Assembly: GCA_964369915.1 (NCBI GenBank)
Contig: CAYJGG010000010.1
Location: forward strand, 1 to 51,182
Direction: 5' to 3'
Source: RGIG3102 sp964369915
GTDB taxonomy: Bacteria > Bacillota > Clostridia > Oscillospirales > Ruminococcaceae
DNA: 51,182 nucleotides
A program made the translations under genes and the position numbers. Positions 35,056 to 44,845 of this stretch are shown here, piece by piece (the stretch's first letter is position 1; every line of letters begins with the position of its first letter). A model generated the notes under the pieces. The model ran no database searches, was not told the DNA's origin, and worked only from the letters and a program-made list of their open reading frames with translations.

Positions 35056-38000
35056 TTATGCTTTTTGTTCTTCTTCATCTGCTTCTTTAACTTTTTTACG
35101 AGCTAAAAATGCAACGATTAGTTGAACAAACGCAATTCCTAACATTAATGGAGTTAAAGTATCAATATACACCATTGTTAGTGTCATATCTTCTGTTAAG
35201 AAGAATATGATTAATGCAGCTAATGCAATTATTACGCTTAAAATTCTTAATAAGCCTTTTCTTTTTAATTTCGCTTTTTTATCTTCATCATCATATGCAT
35301 TTTGCTCTTCTTCATCTTCTTCATCTTTTTTATTAGATAAGTAAGTTATGATTAAAACGCCTGATAGAAGTGCTGTAAATAAAGCCGCTATTAAGTTTAC
35401 TAATGCCCAAGCTCTTCTTTGCCCGCCGAACGGCACATTTGATTCTCCGATATCAACATTAACATTTTCTATTAATCCTTGAATATCCTCACCTTCACCT
35501 TCTGAATCACCTTCTGGTGCTGGCGGAATTTGTGTATCGTCTGTTTCTGTTTCAGGGGTAGGATCATCTAATACAGGAGTAGTTGGTTCTTCTTCACTTT
35601 CTGTAACAGTTACTGTTTCAGTAATTTCTTCCCAGATTGCGTATATAGTTGTATCTTTTACATAAACATAATCTAAATCTGTTTTATCGCCAGATGTTGT
35701 AGTTTCAGTGTACCAACCTATAAAATTAAATCCATCTCTTGTTGGAGTTGGGTAATCTTCTAGTTTACCTTCATCATTTACAATTTGCTCTAAATCTACA
35801 TCTTCTGGAAGTTCGTCTCCGCCATTTACATCAAATGTAACTTTGATTTGTTCCCATAAAGCATAGTAGCTAACATTATCTGACACTTCTGTTTCTAATT
35901 CATCAGCCGATAATGCATCTTGAATTTCTGAATTTTGTTCTGCACTCCAGCCCATAAAGTTAAACCCTACTTTTGTTGGAGTTCCTAAGAATTCATCAGC
36001 AAAATCGAAATCTCCTTTATATGGTGCATCAATTTCTTTAAATATTGAAGTATCAAGTATGTCATGGTTGTTATAGAAAGTTGCAGTTAAATCTTTTGGC
36101 ATTATATCAATATTAAATACTGTGTTTTTACCTAAAACTTTTGCCACTTCATAGTCGCCTTCAAATTGATATTTTTCTGCGTATGGCTCTAAAGCTGTAT
36201 CTACTACTGATAATTCTCCTGCAACAATTCTATCCCATCTATTTGCACTTATTTGTATTGAAGGAATTGAAATAGTATTATCTTCTGGTGAGTTAAAGTT
36301 TATAGTGTACATAACTGGATCACTAACTTCTTGATAGTAGAAAACTATAGTTTCATTTCCAGTTTCGCTAACGTCTAATGATACGAATTTGCTATCCACT
36401 GGTGTAATCATGCCATTTTCAAATCCAACTCTTTTGTATCCTGCGATATCTTTTGCATAAATTGTAACATGTGAATTTTCATTATTGATAAATTCATCAT
36501 TTGCAGCTACTTGTTCTGCTTGATTATTTACATTTACATATTTTACAGTGTATGGATATTCTTCCGTTTCAACTAATGTGTATGTAAACACAACTGTTTC
36601 TACAGTTTTCCCTGAAACATTAACTGTTATTGAAGATTTATCCGCTTTATAATAGCCCGCTGCCCAGCCTGCATCTATTAAATCTTTTGATGTTAATGGG
36701 TAAACTAAAACTTGACTTCCTGCTTTTTGATTTTCAACAAGGTTAGTTATTTTAATTGTTGAGAATCCTTCTAGCATATGGATAACTTTATATGAAGCAC
36801 TTTCATTTAGTATCCATCTTGCAGTTACAGTTATATCATCTGTTAATTCTTCATCGAATAGATATTGCTCATCACCTATATACCATCCAGCAAAACTCAT
36901 GTTTTCATCTGCGTGTTTTATTTCATAGCCTGTTGGAGATGATATTCTATTTTCAGGAGTTGATTCTATTGATTGCTCAAATGATGTAATTCCATTAGCA
37001 TCTTCTAAGTATCCGCCATTTGCATTGAATGTTATTTCTGGTGCATCCCATTTAGCGAAAACTGAAAGATTATCGCTTGGCATTATATCATTTTCCCAAT
37101 CAACTAAAGTCATACATTCTGGTTCATAATACCAGCCACCAAATGTGTAGCCGTCTTTTTGCATTAATGATGCATCTGGCATAAATTGATATTCTTCTTT
37201 AATACCTTGAAGTGGCTGTTCGAACATTAGTGTTTTTGTAGCTATCGAGTTCGCGCCATTATACTCTCCGCCTTGTAGATTATAAGAAAGTTTGTAATCA
37301 ATTCTATCATACATAAGTTGTGAAACTGCTGATGTATCAATAACTTTTTCAGCTGATCTTATAACAGACTTATATCTTAATCCAGCTAATGCTTTATTGG
37401 TATATTCTCCCCACATTGGAGGTAACCCTTCGTGTGCATAATTGTAATTATTGTAATATACATTTCCTCCATAAGTAAGAACATCAAATTCTTCACTTGG
37501 CATCACTTCTTCTGGTAATGGTTCAAAGTAATAATACACATCTACAAGACCAACTTGACCATTTTGTCTAACAAAAGTTACGCTTGTTCCTTCATCTGGG
37601 ATATGCGTTTCTTCAAGTGTAAACACTTTAGTTATTAAGCTAGAACCTTCTCCAGCCATATACCAACCTGCAAACGAGCTATATATATTTCCGTTTTCAA
37701 GATAATATACAGAAGCCCCTGTAGTTATGCCTGGCCATAAGTCTGTTATATCTTGCTGATATTTTGCACTGAATGAATATGGTTTTTCTTTATGCTCTTC
37801 TCCATTAAATTCAAGATATAATGAAGTTGTAGCTGTACTCACACCATTTCCTGATCTTACTTTTGTAGGATCAAAAGTAAGTGTATAAACAGTTCTTGTG
37901 AAATACACGTTTATAACCGAAGTTCCATCACCTTTTACAATAATGCTACCGTTATCAATATCACTCCAACTTTGGGTTGCATGTTCAATAGTGTCAATGC

Positions 38001-39716
38001 CCGCTGGTAATTCTGTAATTTCTTCACCAGAATTTGCTGTGAAAGTTTCTGTATTATAATAGTTATAATTATCTTTATTATATAATCCGTTATCTTCTGT
38101 TAATTGAACACTTGGAACAGCATCTGGATCTTCTAGCCAGTAAACAACGCTATAATTTACTTCTTCACTTTCCCAAATTGCTGTGTATTCTAAATTTTCA
38201 GCCGGCATAGTGCTTGGAATTGGATTAGTTGTATTAACATCATTTGAGTTTTTATCTATGAATTTAACAAAGTTGTATCCTACTCTTGTAGGGTTTGATG
38301 TTAACCTTGTTACTGTTTGCCCATATCTTAATTTTTGATTTTGTATGGTGCTTCCACCATCTGTGTTAAAAGTTATATAGTAGAAGTTTCTATCAAAAGT
38401 AACCTCAAAATTATTGTTTGCTTCTTCATTAGATATAGTAACTTGAACGTCTCCTGACATATTAGTAAATCCTGTTGTATCTACCATAGTATCAGTAGTG
38501 TATTTATCTAAATTACTTAAAGTAATTTTTGTTCCGATAGGTGCTGTGCCAGAAATAGTTGCCTGCTCATAACCTGTTCCATCAACATTTTGCATTAAAT
38601 AAACTACTTCAAACTTAAATTCAGAGGTATCTTTTTTATAAGTTACTACTGTTTCTTCATTTGATTGTCCGCCGATTAATTTAACGCTAGTAATGTCAGC
38701 AACTGCTCCTGAAATCACTGGAGAATTAACTGTTAATTCTTCTGAATTTGCTAATTCAACTGAATGTGTAGGATAAGCAGTTGAGTTATCTTCATAAACA
38801 TATTTTACTGTATATGTAGCGCTTAAATCTGCAATTTTACTATAAACTGCATATAAAGTTATAGTTTCTGGTTCTGTAGCGTCTTCTGTTTCTTTTAAAT
38901 TAGGCACAAAAGTATCTTCATTTATTAAATCAGTAGAGTTTGCTTGAGTTGACCATCCTTCAAAAGTGTAGCCATCTAATGCAAGCGTTACTGAACTTGA
39001 TAAACTTTCAGGATATTTTACGCCATCTCCTGTATAAAAGTGAACACCGTCTAAAGTATTGCTCATTTCATTTTGAATATTTGCAAAATTCACTAAGAAT
39101 AATGTTTGACTACCAACTGGACCTTCAATCATCATTGGAATATGTCCGCCAAATGCTGACGCAAACATTCTAGCTCCAGCAACAGCTTGTAATTCTGATG
39201 AAACTGCTAATTCAGTTGAAGATGATTCATCTGATGATACTGNNNNNNNNNNNNNNNNNNNNNNNNNNNNNNNNNNNNNNNNNNNNNNNNNNNNNNNNNN
39301 NNNNNNNNNNNNNNNNNNNNNNNNNNNNNNNNNNNNNNNNNNTGTGATGACACAGTTTCTTCTGATGAAACTGATTCTTCTGATGAAACTGATTCTTGTG
39401 ATGAAACTGATTCTTCTGATGAAACTGATTCTTGTGATGAAACTGATTCTTGTGAATTTGTTTCAGGCGCAGGCTCTACTGGCGCTGTCTCCTGAGATGA
39501 AATTGTTTCTATAAGTGGAGATGACTCTTCTGGTGTTACATTTGAAGTGCCTTGAGTTTCCACTGTGATTTGTCCTTCTGTTAATGGGATTTCACTTAAA
39601 GTTTCAAAAGCCGCAGCGGGATTTGAAAAAATTGAAACCATTAAAAGAGTAGCTAAAATCAAGCTTTTTGTTTTATTTGTTGCAATATTTTTTAATTTAT
39701 TAAACAAACTTTTCAT
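35056..39716 (-). CDS. Giant surface protein with InlB B-repeats, membrane-anchored (contains an N gap)
   Basis: A signal peptide (cleavage likely after SNPAAA, residue 36) leads into a Ser/Glu/Gln stalk of six-residue repeats (ESVSSQ/ESVSSE) that runs into the 100-N gap at 39243-39342. Beyond the gap the same style (VSSDESSSTELAVSSE) continues in frame into about 1370 more residues. These hold several InlB-type B-repeats (YITFNTDGGSTIQ, ITFNANGGYLED, VTFDVNGGDELPEDV with FIGWYTE endings) and MucBP-like units (YTVKYVYEDNSTAYPTHS). The C-terminus has three membrane segments separated by acidic and basic linkers, and no LPXTG. The apparent break into two frames is an artefact: a real gap length of 3n+2 restores one gene. 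Confidence 0.85.
39243..39342. other. Assembly gap of 100 N
   Basis: A 100-N placeholder inside the Ser/Glu/Gln repeat of the surface protein gene. With 100 bases the frame is broken. The reading frames on the two sides join only if the true length leaves remainder 2 when divided by 3. Confidence 0.97.
39355..39455. repeat. 18-bp coding tandem repeat (Ser/Glu/Gln stalk)
   Basis: Units of GATTCTTCTGATGAAACT and GATTCTTGTGATGAAACT alternate on the plus strand and continue up to the N gap. On the minus strand they encode six-residue repeats of the form S-V-S-S-E/Q-E just after the signal peptide of the surface protein. Confidence 0.85.
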
Positions 39717-39769
39717 TTTATCCTTCTTTCATTTTTTGGTATATTGTTAATTTAATTTTTTAATTCGAT

Positions 39770-39808
39770 TTACATTTTAGCATACAAAGTGTTACATGAA
39801 TGTTACAT
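39770..39808 (-). promoter_or_regulatory. ATGTAA direct-repeat operator of the minus-strand surface gene
   Basis: Read on the minus strand, ATGTAAC occurs at 39808-39802 and 39797-39791 (period 11), and ATGTAAA at 39775-39769, exactly 22 further. The first two lie in AATGTAACATTCATGTAAC, nearly the same as the array before the divergent gene. A -10-like TAAAAT (39774-39779) lies 12 bp beyond the second unit, so the array occupies the -35 region. Confidence 0.6.
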
Positions 39809-40442
39809 TTGGGGGTTATAATCAAAGTTTGGGAAATCATCTAAAAAGCATCAGTAAAAGTAAGCTTTTTTCACTTTTAAATATACAAATCATATAAAAA
39901 ATCACCTTCCTTTACTTAGACTCAACACATATTTTAACTTTTTTACTCGAAAAATATTATTTTTTTACCCTTATTTTATTGATAAAAGAGGATTTTTGAG
40001 TAAAAATATATCGATTACCCATACAATAATATAACAAAATAGTAATTCATTCAATAATTTAATGTTAACAATTATTAATAAATGTATAAGTTTTTTTACC
40101 ACTTATACATCTATGATTTTTAAATAATAATATCAATCTGATTTTTTTATAAAGGAAAATGGCTAAAATAATTTTACTGCAATAAAAAAATAGGTGAAAT
40201 TATAATCATTATATATAATGTATATAATACTATATATAATAATTTAATCAAATCATTCAAAAATGAGGTCTTTATCCTTATTTTTTTAATTTTCTATATA
40301 AATTTAAAAAAGTTATTTTTGTTAAAACCTACCAAATTTTTACTAACAAAAATTCCCAAAATTATGCATTTTCCAATAAAAACCATTAATTTTTATCAGT
40401 TTTTCGCATTTTTAGTCTTAAATTACAACAAAAAGTGTCGAA

Positions 40443-40490
40443 ATGTAATATTCATGTAATGATGATGTAACAATTTTGTGTTATTATAGT
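40443..40490 (+). promoter_or_regulatory. ATGTAA direct-repeat operator and promoter of the plus-strand surface gene
   Basis: ATGTAA starts at 40443, 40454 and 40465, with exact 11-bp spacing, followed by a -10-like TATTAT (40482-40487) or TATAGT (40485-40490). There is no recognisable -35. Direct repeats at one helical turn over the -35 are typical of OmpR/PhoB-class activators. The start codon follows about 45 bp later with GGAGG. Confidence 0.62.
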
Positions 40491-40536
40491 GTCATAAGGT
40501 TAATTTACAACACATTATTTTGGAGGATTTTTAATA

Positions 40537-43500
40537 ATGAAAGCAACTAAACTATTACAAAGATTATTATGCGTACTACTAATTTTTTCAATTATGGCGC
40601 CAAATTTCAGCTACACTGCATACGCAACAGATGGAACTGGCACAACAAATGAACAAGCACCTACATATGACGAGAATGGATTTGATGCTAATGGATTTGA
40701 TGCTAATGGATTTGATGTTAATGGATTTGATGTTAACGGATATGATGCTAACGGATTTGACGCTAATGGATTTAACGCTAGTGGATATGATGCTAACGGA
40801 TATGATGCTAACGGATTTGATGCTAATGGATTTGACGCTAATGGATTTGACGCTAGTGGATATGACGCTAACGGATTAGATATTAACGGAAAAACAAAGA
40901 TAGCACAAGATCCTAACACACCTAGCACAACAGATGAAGACGAACAAACTACACCTGTTGCAGTAATACCAGCAGACCGTGTACTTACAGTTACTTTTAG
41001 CGGTATAGGTGCAAATGCTAAGAATTATACTATATCTTTTGATTCAATGTATAATAAAAAACAATCAAACTTTGATGATGCTACAGTTTCTTACCCTCTT
41101 TTTGGAGATAATATTCCTACTTTAAAAAATGGAACACAAGTATTTGTTGGTTGGGATTTTGATACAAATGGTGATGGTGTAAAAGATTTAACAGCTGAAT
41201 CATTTAATGTTAGTGATTTTTATGCAGCTTCAGAAGGTGGTGCAAAATCTATCACACTTACAGCTAACTACTTAAACCAAAATAGCAATGAAATTATTAA
41301 AAACTATACTATTCAATATGTTGATGAAGAGGGAAGTAAACTACATTCACAAAAGAAAGTTCAATTAGTTTATGATTCTAGTGCTGCAACTCAGCAAACT
41401 ATGACAATAGCTTCACCTAGCATTGCTGGATATAAATTAAAAGATTCTTCAGAATTAAATCTTGTAGTTTCAGCAGATCACACAGAAGAAATAATTTATG
41501 TTACTTATATTAAAGATGAAAACTCAAATGGCGAATTTGCTTATTACGTTATGGAGTTTTACAAAGAAACAGTTGATGGCACAGGATACACAATTGATCA
41601 TTCAATGACTTTAAGAGGCTCTAGCCAAAATACAGCAGTTTTCACAGTTTATGATGCAGCTGCTAACACTTTCTTTTTACCTAATGCTTATATCCCAGCT
41701 GGATACACATATAATGAAATAGAATCAACTAACAGCGTACAGTTTGACACTAGCGCAAACACTTCAGCTGATCCATTAGTTATTAAAACATATATGGATA
41801 GACTTACTTATGATATAACTGTTCTTGGCGAAGGTAAAAAAGAGATTTTCACTCAAGAAGATTTAACTTTCGGAGAAACTTTTGATATTTATGCTAATTT
41901 AGTTGAAGGATTAATCGATACAACTGATATAACAAGCTTTATTGGTACAGATGGCTCTGTAATAGAACAAGATAACGAAGGAAAATTCCTTTTCCCTGCA
42001 ACAGTTCCAGCTTATGATGTAACATACTCTCCTTACACATTTAAAGATGGTAATGAAAATAAATCAGTTTTAACTATTAACTACAATGCAAACGGCGGAG
42101 AATTTGACGATAGCACTACTACTAAAACTTTAACTTTTAATAGAAAAGCTACAATTATCGCTCCTTCAGTTTCACACAGCCAAGGCAACTTCTTAGGTTG
42201 GGTTATTGATGAAAATAATGATGGCGTTTTAGATTTAAACGAAACTATACTTTACACAAGATTTGGCTCAACAGTTTTAGAAGCTGATGATCAACAAATA
42301 GCTAATCTAATCGCTTTATGGGAAAACACAGAAACTGAATATCATTATAATGTTGAGCATATTTTATTAGATGATTCAGGTAATGCAGTTGCAAGCAAAA
42401 TCTACACAACAACTCATGCAATTAAAGATGGTGCAACTGTCACTACTTCTGATGTAGAAGCAATCGTATTAAATTCAGAAACTCTTATCAAAAATGCAAA
42501 CTGGGATACTGGCATTTATGATAAAGTATCTGTAAGCATCGAAAACAATGATTTATTAACTACTACAGAATTAATTTTTGATGCTTTAGAAAATGATGGC
42601 GAAGTTATCGCTAAAGTATATTATGCACAAGCTGATTCATTAGCTTACACAGTAAGATATGTTGTAGAAAATGATGATGGCACATACTCAGATCTTCAAA
42701 AACCAAAAGCAATTACAAGAACACAAAACGGAAAAACTATCGTTACTGAATATGCTCCTGAAATTAGTGGATACGACGTTGTAGATGGTACTCCTGGCGT
42801 ATTTGAAGTTACAGGTGTTAAAAACAGCATCACAATGAACCTTGAAACAGATGGCACTGAAATGATGTTTGTTTATGAAAAACTAAGCGAATTAAACACA
42901 GCTAATTACACAATCAATCTTATTTTAGATGGAAAAGTTATAGCATCACAAATTCTAGAAGGCAAAATTAATCAAGCTGTTGATGCAGAATCAACTGACT
43001 TTGTTAAAACTAATGCTGATTATATAGAACGTGGAATTAAAAGCACAAGCTTAACGTTAAAATCAATAAACGCTAATGGTTCAACTGTATTTAATTTAGA
43101 ATTAAATAATATGGTTTTCTACTATGACACTTACAACTCTAACGCAGAAATATTCACAAAAGTTTTCACTTCAAGTGGAATAAAAGTAGCTCGCTCACTT
43201 TACACTGATAATAGTGGTATCGTTTCACTAGATACTTTAAAAGTTAATGGCACAACATTTATGTGGGTTGATGAAGATGGAAACCAAGTTACTTCTGGCT
43301 CACAAGCAACTGAAGATGTAAAATTATACGCATATATCGAGCACACTGTTAAAGTTATAGATGGCGAAGGAAATATTATTCATAATGAAGCAGTTGAACA
43401 TGAAACAAAATCTAGCTACTCAGTTCCAAAAGCTAAAAATATTCCAGCTGCAAACAAAAAAGAATTCTCACACTGGAAACTAAAAGTTGGTCCTAGTGGC

Positions 43501-44565
43501 GCAGATGTTTCTTCAAGAAGTGCAGTTCAAGATTTACTTAAAGATGTTACTGAATCAATCACTTTAAAACAAGTTCACGACGGCGAAAAATTACTTGATT
43601 TAGTGTTTGAAGCATCAACTAATTTTACAGCACTAAGATATGATAGATTTAAAGTTGAAGAAAGTGATATCAACTTAGTTGTAACAAAATTAAGTAATGG
43701 TAATGATTTTACAAATTATGATATTGTTTATCGCTTAAGCGGCACAAGCAAATGGAGCAACGAATTCCCAGAAATCAGAAACTCTGAAGATTCAGCAGAA
43801 GTTGAATACAAAATTACAGCAGGCGGATATGAAGGCTCTATAATTGGAACAGTTCAAGTAGATGTTTTACCAATTAATCTTGAAATTAATGTTCCTAGCG
43901 TTCAAACAACATTAAACACAGCATTAACTCAAACTCAAATCGCAGATTTTGACGCTGCTATTGATACTCAAATCGAAAATCAACTTCTAGCACTTGGAAT
44001 TGTAGATCCTTCTAAATATTCTGTTAATTTTGGCTATATAGATTTTGAATATGATGCAAACCTTGTTAACACAGCAGGCACTTATTCAACAGCTTTAGGC
44101 TTATCAATGGAAAAAAGAGGCGAAAGCTATAATCCAAATGCAGGTAGTTCAGTAGATGGCACTGTTTACACAATTTCAAAAAGCAACTACCAAATCACTG
44201 TAAACCACGGTGTATTAACTGTTGTTGATACTTCTTCAAACGATAATAATCAAAGCACATCAACTACTCCTTCTACACCAGCTGCTGCTCCAGTAGTTCC
44301 TGTTGTAGCTCCAGTAGTTCCAGAAACTGAAGTTGAAATTGAAGAGCAAGAAGTTCCAACAACTGATGCTCCTACTACAGAAGATGAAACAACAACTGAA
44401 ATCGAAGAACAAGAAGTTCCAACAACTGCAGCACCAGAAGCAGAATCAAGCTTTAACTGGTTATGGATTTTACTATTACTAGTTATATCTGCTGGTGTTT
44501 ATATGAAAACTAAAATGAAAAAAAGTTTTATTGCAGCAAAAGATGATTCAAACGAAGAAAACTAA
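40537..44565 (+). CDS. Giant surface protein with pentapeptide-repeat head and C-terminal membrane anchor
   Basis: This 1342-residue secreted protein has a signal peptide cut after TAYA (residue 30), then fifteen tandem pentapeptides of the form D-A-N-G-F/Y (45-119). The body contains divergent InlB B-repeat units (TINYNANGGEFDDS ... FLGWVIDENNDG) and MucBP-like units (YTIQYVDEEGSKLHSQK, YNVEHILLDDSGN, YTVRYVVENDDGT). Asp/Asn-rich DTNGDGVKD and DENNDGVLDLNE look like calcium loops. A Thr/Pro/Val/Glu linker with a repeated EIEEQEVPTT leads to one membrane segment (SSFNWLWILLLLVISAG) and a basic tail; there is no LPXTG. GGAGG lies upstream of ATG 40537. It probably works in adhesion or surface coating, inferred from domains only. 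Confidence 0.88.
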   Translation: MKATKLLQRLLCVLLIFSIMAPNFSYTAYATDGTGTTNEQAPTYDENGFDANGFDANGFDVNGFDVNGYDANGFDANGFNASGYDANGYDANGFDANGFDANGFDASGYDANGLDINGKTKIAQDPNTPSTTDEDEQTTPVAVIPADRVLTVTFSGIGANAKNYTISFDSMYNKKQSNFDDATVSYPLFGDNIPTLKNGTQVFVGWDFDTNGDGVKDLTAESFNVSDFYAASEGGAKSITLTANYLNQNSNEIIKNYTIQYVDEEGSKLHSQKKVQLVYDSSAATQQTMTIASPSIAGYKLKDSSELNLVVSADHTEEIIYVTYIKDENSNGEFAYYVMEFYKETVDGTGYTIDHSMTLRGSSQNTAVFTVYDAAANTFFLPNAYIPAGYTYNEIESTNSVQFDTSANTSADPLVIKTYMDRLTYDITVLGEGKKEIFTQEDLTFGETFDIYANLVEGLIDTTDITSFIGTDGSVIEQDNEGKFLFPATVPAYDVTYSPYTFKDGNENKSVLTINYNANGGEFDDSTTTKTLTFNRKATIIAPSVSHSQGNFLGWVIDENNDGVLDLNETILYTRFGSTVLEADDQQIANLIALWENTETEYHYNVEHILLDDSGNAVASKIYTTTHAIKDGATVTTSDVEAIVLNSETLIKNANWDTGIYDKVSVSIENNDLLTTTELIFDALENDGEVIAKVYYAQADSLAYTVRYVVENDDGTYSDLQKPKAITRTQNGKTIVTEYAPEISGYDVVDGTPGVFEVTGVKNSITMNLETDGTEMMFVYEKLSELNTANYTINLILDGKVIASQILEGKINQAVDAESTDFVKTNADYIERGIKSTSLTLKSINANGSTVFNLELNNMVFYYDTYNSNAEIFTKVFTSSGIKVARSLYTDNSGIVSLDTLKVNGTTFMWVDEDGNQVTSGSQATEDVKLYAYIEHTVKVIDGEGNIIHNEAVEHETKSSYSVPKAKNIPAANKKEFSHWKLKVGPSGADVSSRSAVQDLLKDVTESITLKQVHDGEKLLDLVFEASTNFTALRYDRFKVEESDINLVVTKLSNGNDFTNYDIVYRLSGTSKWSNEFPEIRNSEDSAEVEYKITAGGYEGSIIGTVQVDVLPINLEINVPSVQTTLNTALTQTQIADFDAAIDTQIENQLLALGIVDPSKYSVNFGYIDFEYDANLVNTAGTYSTALGLSMEKRGESYNPNAGSSVDGTVYTISKSNYQITVNHGVLTVVDTSSNDNNQSTSTTPSTPAAAPVVPVVAPVVPETEVEIEEQEVPTTDAPTTEDETTTEIEEQEVPTTAAPEAESSFNWLWILLLLVISAGVYMKTKMKKSFIAAKDDSNEEN
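40669..40893 (+). repeat. 15-bp coding tandem repeat (DANGF), fifteen units
   Basis: Fifteen imperfect copies of GATGCTAATGGATTT encode D-[AVEI]-[NS]-G-[FYL] pentapeptides in the surface protein head. The differences are mostly silent or F/Y and A/V changes, which suggests selection on the peptide pattern. Confidence 0.95.
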
Positions 44566-44586
44566 TAATAAAAAATAATTAAACAA

Positions 44587-44622
44587 AAAACACCCAACTC
44601 AAGATTATGAGTTGGGTGTTTT
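44587..44622 (+). terminator. Terminator of the plus-strand surface protein gene
   Basis: AAAACACCCAACTC and GAGTTGGGTGTTTT form a 14-bp stem with an 8-nt loop, followed by ATTTTTTA. Confidence 0.92.
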
Positions 44623-44679
44623 ATTTTTTATGATATATATTATAATAATAGTTTTCTGTGTTTACTTTATTAGGTAAAC

Positions 44680-44746
44680 TGCGTGCGATACTTAATGCAC
44701 GCAAGAAAAACTTCGATTTATATTATTGAAAATAATATAAATTATC
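44680..44746. repeat. Dispersed intergenic repeat, copy 1
   Basis: The element has two parts: a hairpin (TGCGTGC 44680-44686 with GCACGCA 44697-44703) followed by AGAAAAACTTCG and a perfect 12-bp palindrome ATTTATATTATT-gaa-AATAATATAAAT (44716-44742). It lies between the convergent surface protein and gdhA genes. Confidence 0.75.
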
Positions 44747-44782
44747 TACATATTATTAGTTTTTCGTGATTGCAACGCAATC

Positions 44783-44845
44783 TTTGGGCTATTCTTCTTG
44801 CCCAAAAGAAAAATTTGGATTTATATTATCAAAGATAATATAAAT
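44783..44845. repeat. Dispersed intergenic repeat, copy 2
   Basis: It has the same plan as copy 1: a hairpin (TTTGGGC 44783-44789 with GCCCAAA 44800-44806), AGAAAAATTTGG, then ATTTATATTATC-aaa-GATAATATAAAT (44819-44845). The hairpin sequence differs but keeps its pairing. The last base is part of the gdhA stop codon. On the minus strand it may help to end the gdhA transcript. Confidence 0.75.

Larger units (their letters stand above)
39717..40536. other. 820-bp regulatory region between two divergent surface protein genes
   Basis: This is the longest non-coding stretch. Each end carries an 11-bp-period ATGTAA array next to the start of the flanking gene (39770-39808 and 40443-40470). The middle is very AT-rich, with an AT palindrome cluster near 40206-40245 and a weak hairpin AAAAAGC/GCTTTTT near 39843-39870. 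No open reading frame or RNA gene is convincing. Confidence 0.65.

Noticed and set aside
40669..40893. Regular short repeats suggesting a CRISPR array
   Set aside because: The units are contiguous 15-bp coding repeats with no unique spacers and no cas genes. The same applies to the 18-bp repeats at 19331-19634 and 39355-39455.
40611..40928. Minus-strand frame of 105 residues across the pentapeptide repeat, and plus-strand frame at 40631-40879
   Set aside because: Both are shadows produced by a 15-bp repeat with no stop in other frames; the 40537 frame has the signal peptide, RBS and domains.
44566..44844. Insertion sequence remnant between the surface protein gene and gdhA
   Set aside because: No transposase fragment or target-site duplication is visible; the sequence is explained by a terminator and two small palindromic repeats.
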